Source of the DNA: an uncultured Alphaproteobacteria bacterium
GTDB taxonomy: Bacteria > Pseudomonadota > Alphaproteobacteria > Rs-D84
Direction of reading: 5' to 3'
Assembly (NCBI GenBank): GCA_947646585.1
Contig: CANSHD010000002.1
Span: forward strand, 62,001 to 126,000
Length of the DNA stretch: 64,000 nucleotides
A program made the position numbers and the translations under genes. The notes under the pieces were generated by a model that saw only the letters and a list, made by a program, of their open reading frames with translations, had not been told where the DNA came from and made no database searches. Below, one piece after another: positions 55,021 to 63,771 of the stretch (position 1 is the first letter of the stretch; each line of letters begins with the position of its first letter).

Positions 55021-57900
55021 ATGGCTGGAACTATAAAAATTCGCGGTGCGCGCGAAAATAATCTTAAAAATATTGATCTGGACTTACCAAAAAACAAATT
55101 GGTGGTCTTTACAGGCGTGTCCGGTTCGGGAAAATCGTCGCTGGCATTTAATACGATTTATGCCGAGGGCCAGCGCAGATATGTGGAATCCCTGTCGTCT
55201 TATGCGCGCCAGTTCCTGGATATGCAGAAAAAGCCCGATGTCGATTTGATAGAGGGGCTGGCGCCCGCGATTTCAATAGAACAGAAAACAACATCCAAAA
55301 ATCCGCGTTCCACTGTCGGCACCGTGACCGAGATTTATGATTACCTGCGACTACTGTGGGCGCGTATCGGTGTGCCGCATTCGCCGGTAACGGGCCTGCC
55401 GATTAAGTCGCAGTCGATATCGGAAATGGTTGACTGGACCATGAAAATACCGGCCGGGACAAAGATTTTCGTTATGGCGCCGCTGGTCCGTGACCGCAAG
55501 GGCGAGTATCGCAAGGAATTGGCGTTTCTGGTAAAGCAGGGGTACCAGCGCGCGATTATCGACGGCGAACTGTATGATTTGTCTGCAGTGGGGCCGCTGG
55601 ATAAAAATAAAAAGCATAATATTTTTGTAATTGTTGACCGTTTGGTAATCCCGGCGGCGGATGCGGCGGACATTGATGAATTTCGTTCGCGTCTGTATTC
55701 GTCGTTTGAGGGGGCGCTGCGTCTGGTGCCGGGCTCCGTTCTGGTGCGCCGTCTGGATACGAATGAAGACGTGTTGTATTCCCAGAATTATGCATGCCCG
55801 GTCAGCGGATTTACAGTGCCAAAGATAGAGCCGCGCCTATTCTCGTTTAATGCGCCGGCGGGTGCGTGTCCGACGTGCGACGGCTTGGGGGTTCAGCTGA
55901 ACATGTCGCCGGACTTGGTCGTGCCGGATCCGTCAAAGTCTATTTTGGACGGTGCGATTGCGCCGTGGTCGCGCGGCGGGATGCTGAGCCAGTTTGAGCA
56001 TCTGCTTAGCGCACTGCACAAGAAATACAAAATTCCGATGACAAAGCCGTGGCATACTTTGACAGAGGAGCAGAAAAACTTAATTTTATACGGCAGCGGG
56101 GACGAGCCTATTAAGATAAACTGGAACGGTTTTGTTTATGAAAAACCGTACGAGGGCGTGATTCCGAATATAGAGCGCCGCTGGCGTGAATCCGATTCAG
56201 AGGCGATGCGGGCGGAACTGGCAAAGTACCAGTCTGAAAAGCCGTGTCCGATGTGCCACGGGAAACGCCTGAATATTCAGGCGCTGTGCGTAAAGATTAA
56301 CGGCGCGGACATTATGGACGTTTGTGAAATGTCTGTGGACGACGCGTTGTGCTGGTTCGAGGATTTGCCAAATCACTTGACCCAGAAAGAAAACGATATC
56401 GGCCGCATTGTGCTGCGCGAGATTACCAGCCGTCTGCAGTTCTTGAAAAACGTGGGGCTGGGGTATTTAACCATGTCGCGCATGGCGGGAACCCTGTCCG
56501 GTGGCGAGGCCCAGCGCATACGTCTGGCGTCGCAGATTGGCAGCGGCCTGTCCGGTGTTTTGTATGTGTTGGACGAGCCGTCAATCGGTCTGCACCAAAG
56601 CGATAATGACAAACTGCTGGAAACATTGAAAATGCTGCGCGACAAGGACAACACTGTTATCGTTGTCGAGCATGACGAGGACGCCATGCGCGCGGCGGAT
56701 TATCTGGTTGATATCGGTAAAAACGCCGGCGTGAACGGCGGGCGCGTTATCGCCGCGGGCACACCGGCCCAGGTTATCAAGAATCCCGATTCTTTGACGG
56801 GTCAGTATTTGTCGGGCAAAAAGAAAATCGCCGTGCCAAAGGTTCGCCGTCCCGGCAACGGCCAGGTAATATCGGTTCACGGTGCGCGCGGCCATAATCT
56901 GAAGAACATAGACGTTGATTTCCCGCTGGGGAAATTCATTGCGCTGACGGGGGTGTCGGGGTCCGGGAAATCCACGCTGCTGCTGGGGACGCTGTATCCG
57001 GCGCTGATGCGCGCGCTGTACAATTCCAAAATGGAAACGGCGACGCACGACATTATCCGCGGCATGGAAAACGTGGACAAGGTTGTCGATATAGACCAGT
57101 CGCCAATCGGCCGCACGCCGCGCAGTAATCCGGCCACATATACCGGCGTGTTTTCAAACATTCGCGATTTCTTTGCCGGCCTGCCTGAGGCCAAGGCCCG
57201 CGGATATACGTCGGGACGCTTTTCATTCAATGTCAAGGGCGGCCGGTGCGAGGCATGCCAGGGCGACGGCCAGATAAAGATAGAAATGAATTTCCTGGCG
57301 GACGTGTATGTTGAATGCGACAAGTGCCACGGCGCGCGTTACAACGAGGAGACGCTGGCGGTAAAGTACAAGGGCAAATCGATTGCGGACGTTCTGGACA
57401 TGACCGTGGACGAAGCGTATCGATTCTTTATAAACGTTCCCCAGATTGCGCGAAAGCTGGAATTGTTAAAGCGCGTGGGGCTGGATTACATAAAATTGGG
57501 GCAGAGCTCTTTGGACTTGTCCGGCGGCGAGGCCCAGCGCATAAAGCTGTCCAAGGAATTGGCGGCACGCAGCACGGGCCAGACGCTGTATATTCTGGAC
57601 GAGCCGACAACCGGTCTGCATTTTGAGGATATCAAGATGCTGCTGTCGGTGTTGCATGAGCTGGTCGAGCAGGGCAATACCGTAATCGTTATCGAGCATA
57701 ATCTGGAGGTTATAAAGACCGCGGACTGGATAATCGATTTGGGACCGACCGGCGGCGCCGGCGGCGGCCAGGTTATCGCGACCGGCACGCCGGAGCAGGT
57801 TGCGGCAACGCCGGAATCCGCCACGGGCCGCTATTTAAAGAAATATTTGACGCCGTCGCGTACGGTTAAATCACAGGCTTTAAAAAAGGAGAAAGCATAA
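55021..57900 (+). CDS. uvrA: UvrA, excinuclease ABC subunit A
   Basis: The 959-aa DNA-damage recognition ATPase has two Walker A motifs ([11 protein letters not shown] near the N-terminus and [13 protein letters not shown] in the second half), two signature loops ([12 protein letters not shown] and [12 protein letters not shown]) and zinc modules ([25 protein letters not shown]). ATG at 55021 begins the conserved [17 protein letters not shown]; the ribosome binding site is GAAGGT. It is longer than E. coli UvrA (940). Its stop codon overlaps the next start (TAATG). Confidence 0.97.
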   Translation: MAGTIKIRGARENNLKNIDLDLPKNKLVVFTGVSGSGKSSLAFNTIYAEGQRRYVESLSSYARQFLDMQKKPDVDLIEGLAPAISIEQKTTSKNPRSTVGTVTEIYDYLRLLWARIGVPHSPVTGLPIKSQSISEMVDWTMKIPAGTKIFVMAPLVRDRKGEYRKELAFLVKQGYQRAIIDGELYDLSAVGPLDKNKKHNIFVIVDRLVIPAADAADIDEFRSRLYSSFEGALRLVPGSVLVRRLDTNEDVLYSQNYACPVSGFTVPKIEPRLFSFNAPAGACPTCDGLGVQLNMSPDLVVPDPSKSILDGAIAPWSRGGMLSQFEHLLSALHKKYKIPMTKPWHTLTEEQKNLILYGSGDEPIKINWNGFVYEKPYEGVIPNIERRWRESDSEAMRAELAKYQSEKPCPMCHGKRLNIQALCVKINGADIMDVCEMSVDDALCWFEDLPNHLTQKENDIGRIVLREITSRLQFLKNVGLGYLTMSRMAGTLSGGEAQRIRLASQIGSGLSGVLYVLDEPSIGLHQSDNDKLLETLKMLRDKDNTVIVVEHDEDAMRAADYLVDIGKNAGVNGGRVIAAGTPAQVIKNPDSLTGQYLSGKKKIAVPKVRRPGNGQVISVHGARGHNLKNIDVDFPLGKFIALTGVSGSGKSTLLLGTLYPALMRALYNSKMETATHDIIRGMENVDKVVDIDQSPIGRTPRSNPATYTGVFSNIRDFFAGLPEAKARGYTSGRFSFNVKGGRCEACQGDGQIKIEMNFLADVYVECDKCHGARYNEETLAVKYKGKSIADVLDMTVDEAYRFFINVPQIARKLELLKRVGLDYIKLGQSSLDLSGGEAQRIKLSKELAARSTGQTLYILDEPTTGLHFEDIKMLLSVLHELVEQGNTVIVIEHNLEVIKTADWIIDLGPTGGAGGGQVIATGTPEQVAATPESATGRYLKKYLTPSRTVKSQALKKEKA

Positions 57901-58412
57901 TGTTTGGTTTTGGAAAAAAGAAAGAAAAAGAAACCGTATCGGCCGCCGCGTCGGCGACACCGTCGTTGGACGATGCAAAAATCCCAAGCGGAATGAAAGA
58001 AACCGCGGCCCGCATGATGTCGGGGGAATTTAATCTGAACGACATGCTGGCGCAGTTGAAGCAAATTAAGAAAATGGGGAACTTTAGCGGATTGTTAAAG
58101 ATGGTGCCGGGTATGTCCGGTGCGGTTGCCGCGATGAAGGAAAAGATAAAGGACGGCAGTGTCGACGCTCAGATAAAGATACTGGAGGCGATGACACCCG
58201 AAGAACGCGCAAATCCGGAAAAGATATTCGCCAACGCCAAGGCGCGTATTGCCGAGACGGCCGGATGCACGGTTCGTGACGTTGAGCACATCATCAAACA
58301 GCACGCCAAAATGAAACAGCAGATGGCGATGATACAGCGCATGGGCGGCATGGAGGCCGTGATGCAGAGAATGCAGGCCGCACAGTCCGGCACGCCTGCA
58401 GGTGTTAAATAA
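57900..58412 (+). CDS. stand-alone SRP54/Ffh M-domain protein
   Basis: The 170-aa product matches the methionine-rich M domain of the signal recognition particle protein Ffh: FNLNDMLAQLKQIKKMGNFS (residues 44-63), a Met-rich helix, MTPEERANPEKI (about 99-110) and the RNA-binding helix region KARIAETAGCTVRDVEHII. The NG GTPase domain is absent. The canonical SRKxRIAxGSG motif is altered to NAKARIAETAG, so 4.5S RNA binding may be weakened. It overlaps uvrA by 1 bp and is followed by rlmE. A full Ffh may exist elsewhere in the genome. Confidence 0.8.
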   Translation: MFGFGKKKEKETVSAAASATPSLDDAKIPSGMKETAARMMSGEFNLNDMLAQLKQIKKMGNFSGLLKMVPGMSGAVAAMKEKIKDGSVDAQIKILEAMTPEERANPEKIFANAKARIAETAGCTVRDVEHIIKQHAKMKQQMAMIQRMGGMEAVMQRMQAAQSGTPAGVK

Positions 58413-58413
58413 G

Positions 58414-59073
58414 ATGAAAATACTTAACAAAAAAATTGCGGCAAAGAAATCGTCCGTCGCGTGGCTGCAGCGCCAGGCGGCGGATCCGTATGTCGCGCGC
58501 GCGCAGCGTGAGGGGTATCGCGCGCGCGCGGCGTACAAGTTGATTGAAATGAATGAAAAATTTCATTTCTTAAAAAACGGCCAGGTTGTCGTTGATTTGG
58601 GGGCGGCGCCGGGCTCTTGGACGCAGTATGTAATGCGTGATTTCCCGCGCAGCAAGGTTTTTGCAATGGACTTGCTGGAGATAAAGCCGATTCCGGGGGT
58701 GGAGTTTTATCAGGGTGACTTTACCACGGACGAGGCGCTGGAATGGCTGGTGGAAAAACTGCAGCTGCCGGCGGACGCCGCGCAGCACGGCAGCGTGGAT
58801 GTCGTTTTGTCCGATATGGCGCCTAATACCGTGGGACACAAAAAGACCGACCATATCCGCCAGATGGTTCTGCTGGAATATGCGTTTGATTTTGCGCTGC
58901 GTGCGTTGAAACCGGGCGGCGTATTTGTTGCAAAGTCTTTTACCGGCGGCACGACAAACGAATTGCTGAAACAAATCAAGGAAAAATTCGAATCGGTTCA
59001 TCATATAAAGCCGCCGTCCTCGCGCAAGGACAGTGTTGAAATGTTTATTGTGGCAATTGGTTTTAAAGGTTGA
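58414..59073 (+). CDS. rlmE: 23S rRNA 2'-O-ribose methyltransferase RlmE (FtsJ)
   Basis: The 219-aa SAM-dependent enzyme methylates U2552 of 23S rRNA. The K-D-K-E tetrad is visible: Lys in RARAAYKLIEMNEKF, SAM motif VVDLGAAPGSWTQYV, Asp in SDMAPNTVG and Lys in FVAKSFTGG. ATG at 58414 was chosen over an upstream GTG. It ends the unit that starts with uvrA. Confidence 0.95.
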   Translation: MKILNKKIAAKKSSVAWLQRQAADPYVARAQREGYRARAAYKLIEMNEKFHFLKNGQVVVDLGAAPGSWTQYVMRDFPRSKVFAMDLLEIKPIPGVEFYQGDFTTDEALEWLVEKLQLPADAAQHGSVDVVLSDMAPNTVGHKKTDHIRQMVLLEYAFDFALRALKPGGVFVAKSFTGGTTNELLKQIKEKFESVHHIKPPSSRKDSVEMFIVAIGFKG

Positions 59074-59098
59074 CAAAATAAAATATTTGTATTATATT
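59070..59098 (+). promoter_or_regulatory. promoter of the 138-aa gene
   Basis: TTGACA (59070-59075) overlaps the rlmE stop codon; a 17-bp spacer leads to TATATT (59093-59098). Confidence 0.75.
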
Positions 59099-59126
59099 TT
59101 GTATAACCAAGTACCAAGGATGTATT

Positions 59127-59543
59127 ATGAAATTCAAAAATATCAATTTGTCCAAAGAAACCATTGCGGTGTTGATTGCGCTGGGGGTAATTATCGGGAT
59201 TGACCGCGGCTGCTCGTCCCACGAGAAGGTGGACACGACCGAATTAAAGAAAGAAATTGCGGCGGCGAAGACATCGCTGGATTCCGTTGCAGCCCTGCAC
59301 AAAGAAGCGGCGGCAAAGCGCGACATGTATCAGCACAAGTGCGATTCGCTGTGTCCGGTTGTCGGCGTTTATGAAAACCCGTCGGTGCGCGCGCGCAAGA
59401 ATGTGGAATGGCGCCAGTATCGCGATTCCGTATCCAAATACCGCGACGAGGCGACAGTTCAGGAAATTGCGCGCGGATGGGCCCAGTTGCGCGTGGATAC
59501 GCTGGAATCGAATTTGAGAGTAATAAATCTGCGTTCCCGCTAA
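59127..59543 (+). CDS. membrane-anchored coiled-coil protein, 138 aa
   Basis: The product has one membrane helix (about 10-27), then a heptad-rich segment (TTELKKEIAAAKTSLDSVAAL) and a charged C-terminal part. It contains three cysteines including CDSLCPVVG. It resembles small envelope-spanning proteins but is not recognised. Its own promoter and terminator make it monocistronic. Confidence 0.7.
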   Translation: MKFKNINLSKETIAVLIALGVIIGIDRGCSSHEKVDTTELKKEIAAAKTSLDSVAALHKEAAAKRDMYQHKCDSLCPVVGVYENPSVRARKNVEWRQYRDSVSKYRDEATVQEIARGWAQLRVDTLESNLRVINLRSR

Positions 59544-59550
59544 ATAATAA

Positions 59551-59576
59551 AAAAACACCGCGTTGGCGGTGTTTTT
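59551..59576 (+). terminator. intrinsic terminator
   Basis: AAAAACACCGC/GCGGTGTTTTT with a GTTG loop, 6 bp before the promoter of RNA element A. Confidence 0.9.
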
Positions 59577-59582
59577 ATTTTC

Positions 59583-59611
59583 TTGTTTTTCTGTTTGGCG
59601 GTACATATAAT
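59583..59611 (+). promoter_or_regulatory. promoter of RNA element A
   Basis: TTGTTT (59583-59588), a 17-bp spacer and TATAAT (59606-59611). The start is predicted at about 59618, 2 nt before P1. Confidence 0.75.
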
Positions 59612-59619
59612 TACCGTGT

Positions 59620-59827
59620 CACCGAGAGTTTCGGTGATGGGGTGTGAAGACCTCTGCGTAAGCGTCGGAATATGTACCTGTGGCGCGCAAGTTTGCGCCG
59701 TTTTTACTATTCGGGCGAAAAATAAAACTCCTGACCGGGTCAGGAGGGTTGCGAATATATTGAATAAGCACACAATTCTTACGATTGTCTTCAACCTCCT
59801 GGCCACCAAATGTTTTGGTGGTTTTTC
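59620..59827 (+). ncRNA. structured leader RNA, copy A (reference copy)
   Basis: P1 is CACCGAGAGTTTCGGTG (59620-59636), followed by the conserved ATGGGGTGTGA. P2 pairs GAAGAC (59646-59651) and CGTAAG (59657-59662) with 59778-59792, leaving the bulge CTCTG. The internal helix GTCGGAATA/TATTCGGGC holds the hairpin GGCGCGCAAGTTTGCGCC. Strand 1 is CTCCTGACC (59728-59736), strand 2 is GGTCAGGAGGGTT (59738-59750) and strand 3 is AACCTCCTGGCC (59793-59804). The conserved AU loop GAATATATTGAATA is at 59752-59765. The terminator hairpin CCACCAAATGTTTTGGTGG (59803-59821) with TTTTTC lies 26 nt before the gene. Confidence 0.82.
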
Positions 59828-59852
59828 ATTTCGAAAGATAGGAGTTGGGAAG

Positions 59853-60506
59853 ATGAAAAAATTATGTGTTTTGGCGGCGCTGGCACTGGTGCCGGGCGCG
59901 GTCGGGGCGGCGGAGATGTATCTTGGAAATAGCGGGAGCAATTTGGGCAATACAATGCCGGGGGGAGCCGGTGGCTATTATAAGTGTCAGAACAGTGTAT
60001 CGTTCAGTTGTCAGTCGGATTATATAAAAATTACTTACACCGGCCAGTCCGGCGGCAATGGAACATCCGTGTCGCCGTATATTTTGACCGGGTGCTCTTT
60101 TGTCAGCTGTGCATGCGGATATAACCGTTATTTGTCGGGTGGAAAATCTTGCACAAGCTGCTCGAATAATGCATTGGCGGCGCCGGATTATAATACTCAT
60201 CACACAAATACGTCGTGCCAGTATTGTGGCAGTACTTCTCTTATGACAAAGCCCGCCGCCGGTGTGGTTGTATGCAGTGCCTGTCCGGCAAACGGTACCT
60301 GTGACGGCACAACCACTTTGAAATGCGACAAGGGGTATTATGGAACGTCAACATGCACGCGGTGCCCGGGTATTGTCGGCACGCCTTCTACCACCAAGGC
60401 TGCCGGTGCCAAGTATAAAACCGAATGTTATATTCCAAAGGACGGAACGTTTTATGATGAGAGTGGCGGCGGCGTTTTTACAGACGACTGTTATTACACA
60501 AATTAA
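59853..60506 (+). CDS. secreted Cys-rich protein with diverged C-terminal tail
   Basis: The 217-aa product has a signal peptide (about 1-20, GAVGA-A), a Gly/Ser-rich N-terminal part and Cys-rich repeats (CSFVSCACGYNRY, CTSCSNNALA, CSACPANGTCDG). The tail (GYYGTSTCTRCPG, then TECYIPKDGTF and CYYTN) is a diverged form of the shared family tail. It lies behind RNA element A. ATG at 59853 follows AGGAG. Confidence 0.8.
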   Translation: MKKLCVLAALALVPGAVGAAEMYLGNSGSNLGNTMPGGAGGYYKCQNSVSFSCQSDYIKITYTGQSGGNGTSVSPYILTGCSFVSCACGYNRYLSGGKSCTSCSNNALAAPDYNTHHTNTSCQYCGSTSLMTKPAAGVVVCSACPANGTCDGTTTLKCDKGYYGTSTCTRCPGIVGTPSTTKAAGAKYKTECYIPKDGTFYDESGGGVFTDDCYYTN

Positions 60507-60533
60507 AAAAATGCCCCGTTCGGGGCGTTTTTA
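60505..60533 (+). terminator. terminator between convergent genes
   Basis: AAAAATGCCCCG/CGGGGCGTTTTT type stem with a short TT loop. Confidence 0.85.
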
Positions 60534-60959
60534 TTTCAGACTTTCCGCGGCGGTTCGCGCCAGGGTGTCGCAGCGTTCGTTTAATTCCTCGCCAGCATGC
60601 CCTTTTACCCAATGCCAGTGAATTTTTGTGTTCTGGGTCGCCGCATCCAGCGCTGCCCACAGGTCCTGGTTCTTGACCGGCTTTTTGTCCGCCGTGCGCC
60701 AGTTGTTGCGTTTCCAGTTTTTCAGCCACGACTGCATGCCGTTTTTTACGTACTGGCTGTCGGTGTGGATTTCAATCTCGGCATGGCGATGAGCCGCGGT
60801 GACCGCACGCAGAACCGCCATCAATTCCATGCGGTTGTTTGTCGTGTCGTTTTCGCAGCCAAATTTCTCTGCGGTATGTATTCCGTCTGTGGCCACAAAC
60901 GCCCAGCCACCGGGGCCTGGGTTGCCAAGACAGCTGCCGTCGGTCCATATTTTTAACAT
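60531..60959 (-). CDS. rnhA: ribonuclease HI
   Basis: The 142-aa enzyme cuts RNA in RNA-DNA hybrids. The catalytic DEDD set is visible: Asp in IWTDGSCLGNPG, Glu in NNRMELMAVL, Asp in EIHTDSQYVKNG and the C-terminal Asp in RCDTLA. Length is slightly shorter than E. coli (155). It is divergent from the transketolase gene by 36 bp. Confidence 0.96.
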   Translation of the reverse strand: MLKIWTDGSCLGNPGPGGWAFVATDGIHTAEKFGCENDTTNNRMELMAVLRAVTAAHRHAEIEIHTDSQYVKNGMQSWLKNWKRNNWRTADKKPVKNQDLWAALDAATQNTKIHWHWVKGHAGEELNERCDTLARTAAESLK

Positions 60960-60981
60960 TTTTTAACCATCCTTTTTGTGA

Positions 60982-60987
60982 TATAAT
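60982..60987 (+). promoter_or_regulatory. -10 element of the transketolase gene, near-leaderless
   Basis: TATAAT at 60982-60987, with no good -35. The predicted transcript start (about 60994) leaves at most 2 nt before ATG 60996, and no ribosome binding site is seen. Confidence 0.5.
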
Positions 60988-60995
60988 ATCACATT

Positions 60996-62792
60996 ATGAA
61001 GTACGATTCCAAAGATTTACAAGAAATGGCGTCGGCTGTACGCAGTGCGGCGTTGAAGTCCATAATTTCCGCGCGCAGCGGGCATGTCGGCATTGTGTTG
61101 GGCGCGGCCGATATTGTGACGGATATCTTTGCTAATTTTTTGCGCCGCGGTACGGACCGATTTGTATTGTCCGCCGGGCATGGCAGTGCGCTGTTGTATT
61201 CCGTGCTGAGTTTGGCTGGGTATGAATTGCCGCCGCTGGACAGTTTTCGCAAAATCGGCGGTCTGCCGGGGCATCCGGAATTCGGTATTCCGGGCGTGTT
61301 TGCAACGACGGGGCCGCTCGGCCAGGGGATTGGCAATGCGGCGGGTCTGGCACTGGCCGAAAAAATACAAAAAACGGACGGACGCGTTTTCTGCCTGTGC
61401 AGTGATGGTGACCTGATGGAGGGCGTAGCCCAAGAATCGATTTCTTTTGCGGGTCGCTATAAATTAAACAACTTGGTTGTTGTGTGGGACGACAACGGCG
61501 TCAGCATTGACGGTGCGGCCCAGACCGATATTGATATGCCGGCGCGAATGCTGGCGGCGGGATGGCGCGTTATAACGACCGACGGACATGATTTTGATGA
61601 GATTACGCGTGCGCTGAATGCGGCGATGCGTGGCAAGGCACCGGTGTTTATTCAGGCGAAAACCGTAATCGGGCGCGGTTCGTCCGCGGCGGGGACGTCG
61701 CGTGCGCACGGGCTAGGGCTGAGTATGGGGGAGCTGGAGAAATTGGCCGCCGATTTATGGTCGGAACGCGGAATGGAATTATGGTCGGAATTTGCATCCG
61801 AATCAGCGAATGCCGCCGATGCCATGCCGGCCTGGAGTGCGCCCGACTTGTCGAATATAAACGTTACGTGGGATATGGACACGGATGCGGCGACGCGTGA
61901 ATTGTCCGGAATATTCTTGTCGCGATTGATGGATGAAAATCCGAACTTAATCGTGGGCAGTGCGGATTTGGGCGGCAGCACGAATGTTAAGAACGCCGCC
62001 GCGCGTGACATAATGCCGGGTGAATTTGTCGGAAATTATATAAATTATGGCGTGCGCGAGCATGCAATGGGCGCGGTTATGAACGGCTTGGCGGCGGCGG
62101 GATTGCGGCCGGTGGGTTCTACATTTTTGGTATTCTCCGATTACATGCGTCCGTCCGTTCGTCTGGCGGCGCTGTCCGGATTGCCGGTAATATATGTGTT
62201 CACGCACGACAGTGTCGCCGTCGGCGAAGACGGTCCCACGCATCAGCCGATAGAGCAGTTGCCGTCGTTGCGGTTGATGCCGAACTTAAACGTATTTCGT
62301 CCCTGCAACGGGCCGGAGGTTGCGGCCGCATGGACGTTCGCACTGTCGGATACGGCGCGTCCGTCATGCATTGTTTTATCGCGTCAGAAGGTGCGCCAGA
62401 TTGCGACGCCATCCGATACAGACTTGTCACGTGGTGCGTATATAATTCGCCCGGCGCGCGGTGGGCGCGTGCGCGCAACGCTGATTGCGACGGGGACAGA
62501 GGTGCCGCTGGCGGTGGCGACGGCGGAAAAAATGGGCGCCGGGGTTCAGGTTGTATCAATGCCGTGCGTGTCAATGTTCCGTGCGCAAAGTGATGCGTTT
62601 AAAAAGGAAATTCTGCGCGGATATGTCGTGGCGATAGAGGCCGCGGCCGCCGCGCCGTGGTTTGAATTTGCGGATGCGGTTGTCGGAATCGATGAGTTCG
62701 GCGCGTCCGGCGACGGCACCGCCGTGTATGAAAAATACGGCTTTGACGCCGATATAATCGTCCGCCAGATAGAGAAAAACATAAAGAAATAA
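60996..62792 (+). CDS. tkt: transketolase
   Basis: The 598-aa thiamine-diphosphate enzyme moves two-carbon units between sugar phosphates. Seen are GHGSALLY (His near the active site), GPLGQGIGNAAG, the ThDP motif SDGDLMEGVAQES and the C-terminal GEDGPTHQPIEQL. It is about 60 residues shorter than E. coli TktA, close to the short archaeal and firmicute forms, but all core motifs are present. It overlaps the following metallopeptidase gene (TAATG). Confidence 0.93.
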   Translation: MKYDSKDLQEMASAVRSAALKSIISARSGHVGIVLGAADIVTDIFANFLRRGTDRFVLSAGHGSALLYSVLSLAGYELPPLDSFRKIGGLPGHPEFGIPGVFATTGPLGQGIGNAAGLALAEKIQKTDGRVFCLCSDGDLMEGVAQESISFAGRYKLNNLVVVWDDNGVSIDGAAQTDIDMPARMLAAGWRVITTDGHDFDEITRALNAAMRGKAPVFIQAKTVIGRGSSAAGTSRAHGLGLSMGELEKLAADLWSERGMELWSEFASESANAADAMPAWSAPDLSNINVTWDMDTDAATRELSGIFLSRLMDENPNLIVGSADLGGSTNVKNAAARDIMPGEFVGNYINYGVREHAMGAVMNGLAAAGLRPVGSTFLVFSDYMRPSVRLAALSGLPVIYVFTHDSVAVGEDGPTHQPIEQLPSLRLMPNLNVFRPCNGPEVAAAWTFALSDTARPSCIVLSRQKVRQIATPSDTDLSRGAYIIRPARGGRVRATLIATGTEVPLAVATAEKMGAGVQVVSMPCVSMFRAQSDAFKKEILRGYVVAIEAAAAAPWFEFADAVVGIDEFGASGDGTAVYEKYGFDADIIVRQIEKNIKK

Positions 62793-63496
62793 TGGTGGAT
62801 TCCGAATACGTTTTTACGACCGCGCGCGGCGAGGATATACGTGTTGTTATTTCGACGCGCCGGGGTCTGCGCAATATAACGTTGCGGCCGAAAACGCGGC
62901 CGGCGCGCGAAATTCATATTTCAAAGCCGTGGCTGGTGCGCGACCGGGCGGCCTTGGATTTTCTGGAAAGCAAGCGCCGCTGGGTCGAGCGTATTTTTGA
63001 CCGGGCGCCGGCCAAAGAATGCGCGGCACCGGGCATGTGCATCGAATTTCTGGGGCGCAGCGTTGTTGTTGTGCACGACCCGGCGCGCCACTCGAACGGA
63101 TACAGCGATGACGGCGCGCGGTTGATTATCGGGGGCGGGGCGGACATGTTTGAGCGCCGCCTGCGGGATTTTATAAAGAAAGAATTTCTGGCCGAGGTAA
63201 AACGCATGATTCACACGTGCCCGCGTGAGCTGTGGCCGGCGCGTATTGCGGTGCGTGACACAACCAGCCGCTGGGGCAGCTGTTCTTCGACCGGGACAAT
63301 GTCTTTTTCGTGGCGTCTGGCGTTTGCGCCGACGGACGTTATGCGATATGTCGTTATGCATGAAATGGCGCATCGCGTGCACATGGACCATTCGCCCGCA
63401 TTTTGGGCGACCGTGTCGGAACTGTACGGATTCGGGGTAGAACGTGCAAAACGCTGGCTGAACACCCATGGCGGCGAATTGCACAAATATTTGTAA
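62792..63496 (+). CDS. YgjP-like (M48-related) metallopeptidase
   Basis: The 234-aa product belongs to the YgjP/DUF45 family: TSRWGSCSSTGTMSFSWRL precedes the zinc motif HEMAH, and the third ligand lies in HMDHSPAFW. The family is widespread with uncertain function. It overlaps the transketolase stop codon by 1 bp. No signal peptide. Confidence 0.88.
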   Translation: MVDSEYVFTTARGEDIRVVISTRRGLRNITLRPKTRPAREIHISKPWLVRDRAALDFLESKRRWVERIFDRAPAKECAAPGMCIEFLGRSVVVVHDPARHSNGYSDDGARLIIGGGADMFERRLRDFIKKEFLAEVKRMIHTCPRELWPARIAVRDTTSRWGSCSSTGTMSFSWRLAFAPTDVMRYVVMHEMAHRVHMDHSPAFWATVSELYGFGVERAKRWLNTHGGELHKYL

Positions 63497-63503
63497 TATT
63501 ATC

Positions 63504-63531
63504 TTGCTTATTTAAATCCGGTCTGTAAAAT
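63504..63531 (+). promoter_or_regulatory. promoter of RNA element B
   Basis: TTGCTT (63504-63509), a 16-bp spacer and TAAAAT (63526-63531). Confidence 0.6.
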
Positions 63532-63539
63532 GAAAATGT

Positions 63540-63746
63540 CCGCGGGTGTTCCGTGGATGGGGTGTGGAAACCCCTTGTGATTGCGTCGGAATATGTACTT
63601 ATGGGCGCGCAATTGTGCCGTTTGTATTATTCAGATGATAAAAACTCCTGACCCGGTCAGGAGGGTTGTGAATATATTGAATAAACAACACAATACAATC
63701 ACATTGTTTCCAACCTCCTGGCCACCAAATGATTGGTGGTGTTTTT
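63540..63746 (+). ncRNA. structured leader RNA, copy B
   Basis: Very close to copy A. P1 is CGCGGGTGTTCCGTG, followed by GATGGGGTGTGG. P2 pairs TGGAAAC (63565-63571) and GTGATTG (63577-63583) with 63696-63712, with bulge CCCTT. Strand 1 (63645-63653), strand 2 (63655-63667) and strand 3 (63712-63723) are complementary. The loop GAATATATTGAATA is in a GTTGT/AACAAC stem. The terminator hairpin CCACCAAATGATTGGTGG (63722-63739) with TGTTTTT lies 25 nt before the outer-membrane protein gene. Confidence 0.82.
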
Positions 63747-63771
63747 GTTTAATCAAAAAAAGGAAGAAGCA

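Noticed and set aside
59728..59804. Integron attC sites in the RNA elements
   Set aside because: The elements have paired complementary strands but lack the GTTRRRY/RYYYAAC core sites; they lie upstream of genes, on both strands, with no integron integrase or cassette array.
59738..59804. Shine-Dalgarno sequestration (AGGAGG in strand 2, ACCTCCT in strand 3)
   Set aside because: These resemble the ribosome binding site and its complement in copies A-D, but strand 2 is CCGGGAAG in E and GGTTGGGG in G, so the match is not conserved; each gene has its own binding site after the terminator.
59738..59804. Invertible promoter flanked by the strand 2/strand 3 inverted repeat
   Set aside because: The long-range helix crosses the repeat boundary and covaries with it, and the loop between the repeats has the same orientation in every copy, so inversion is not supported.
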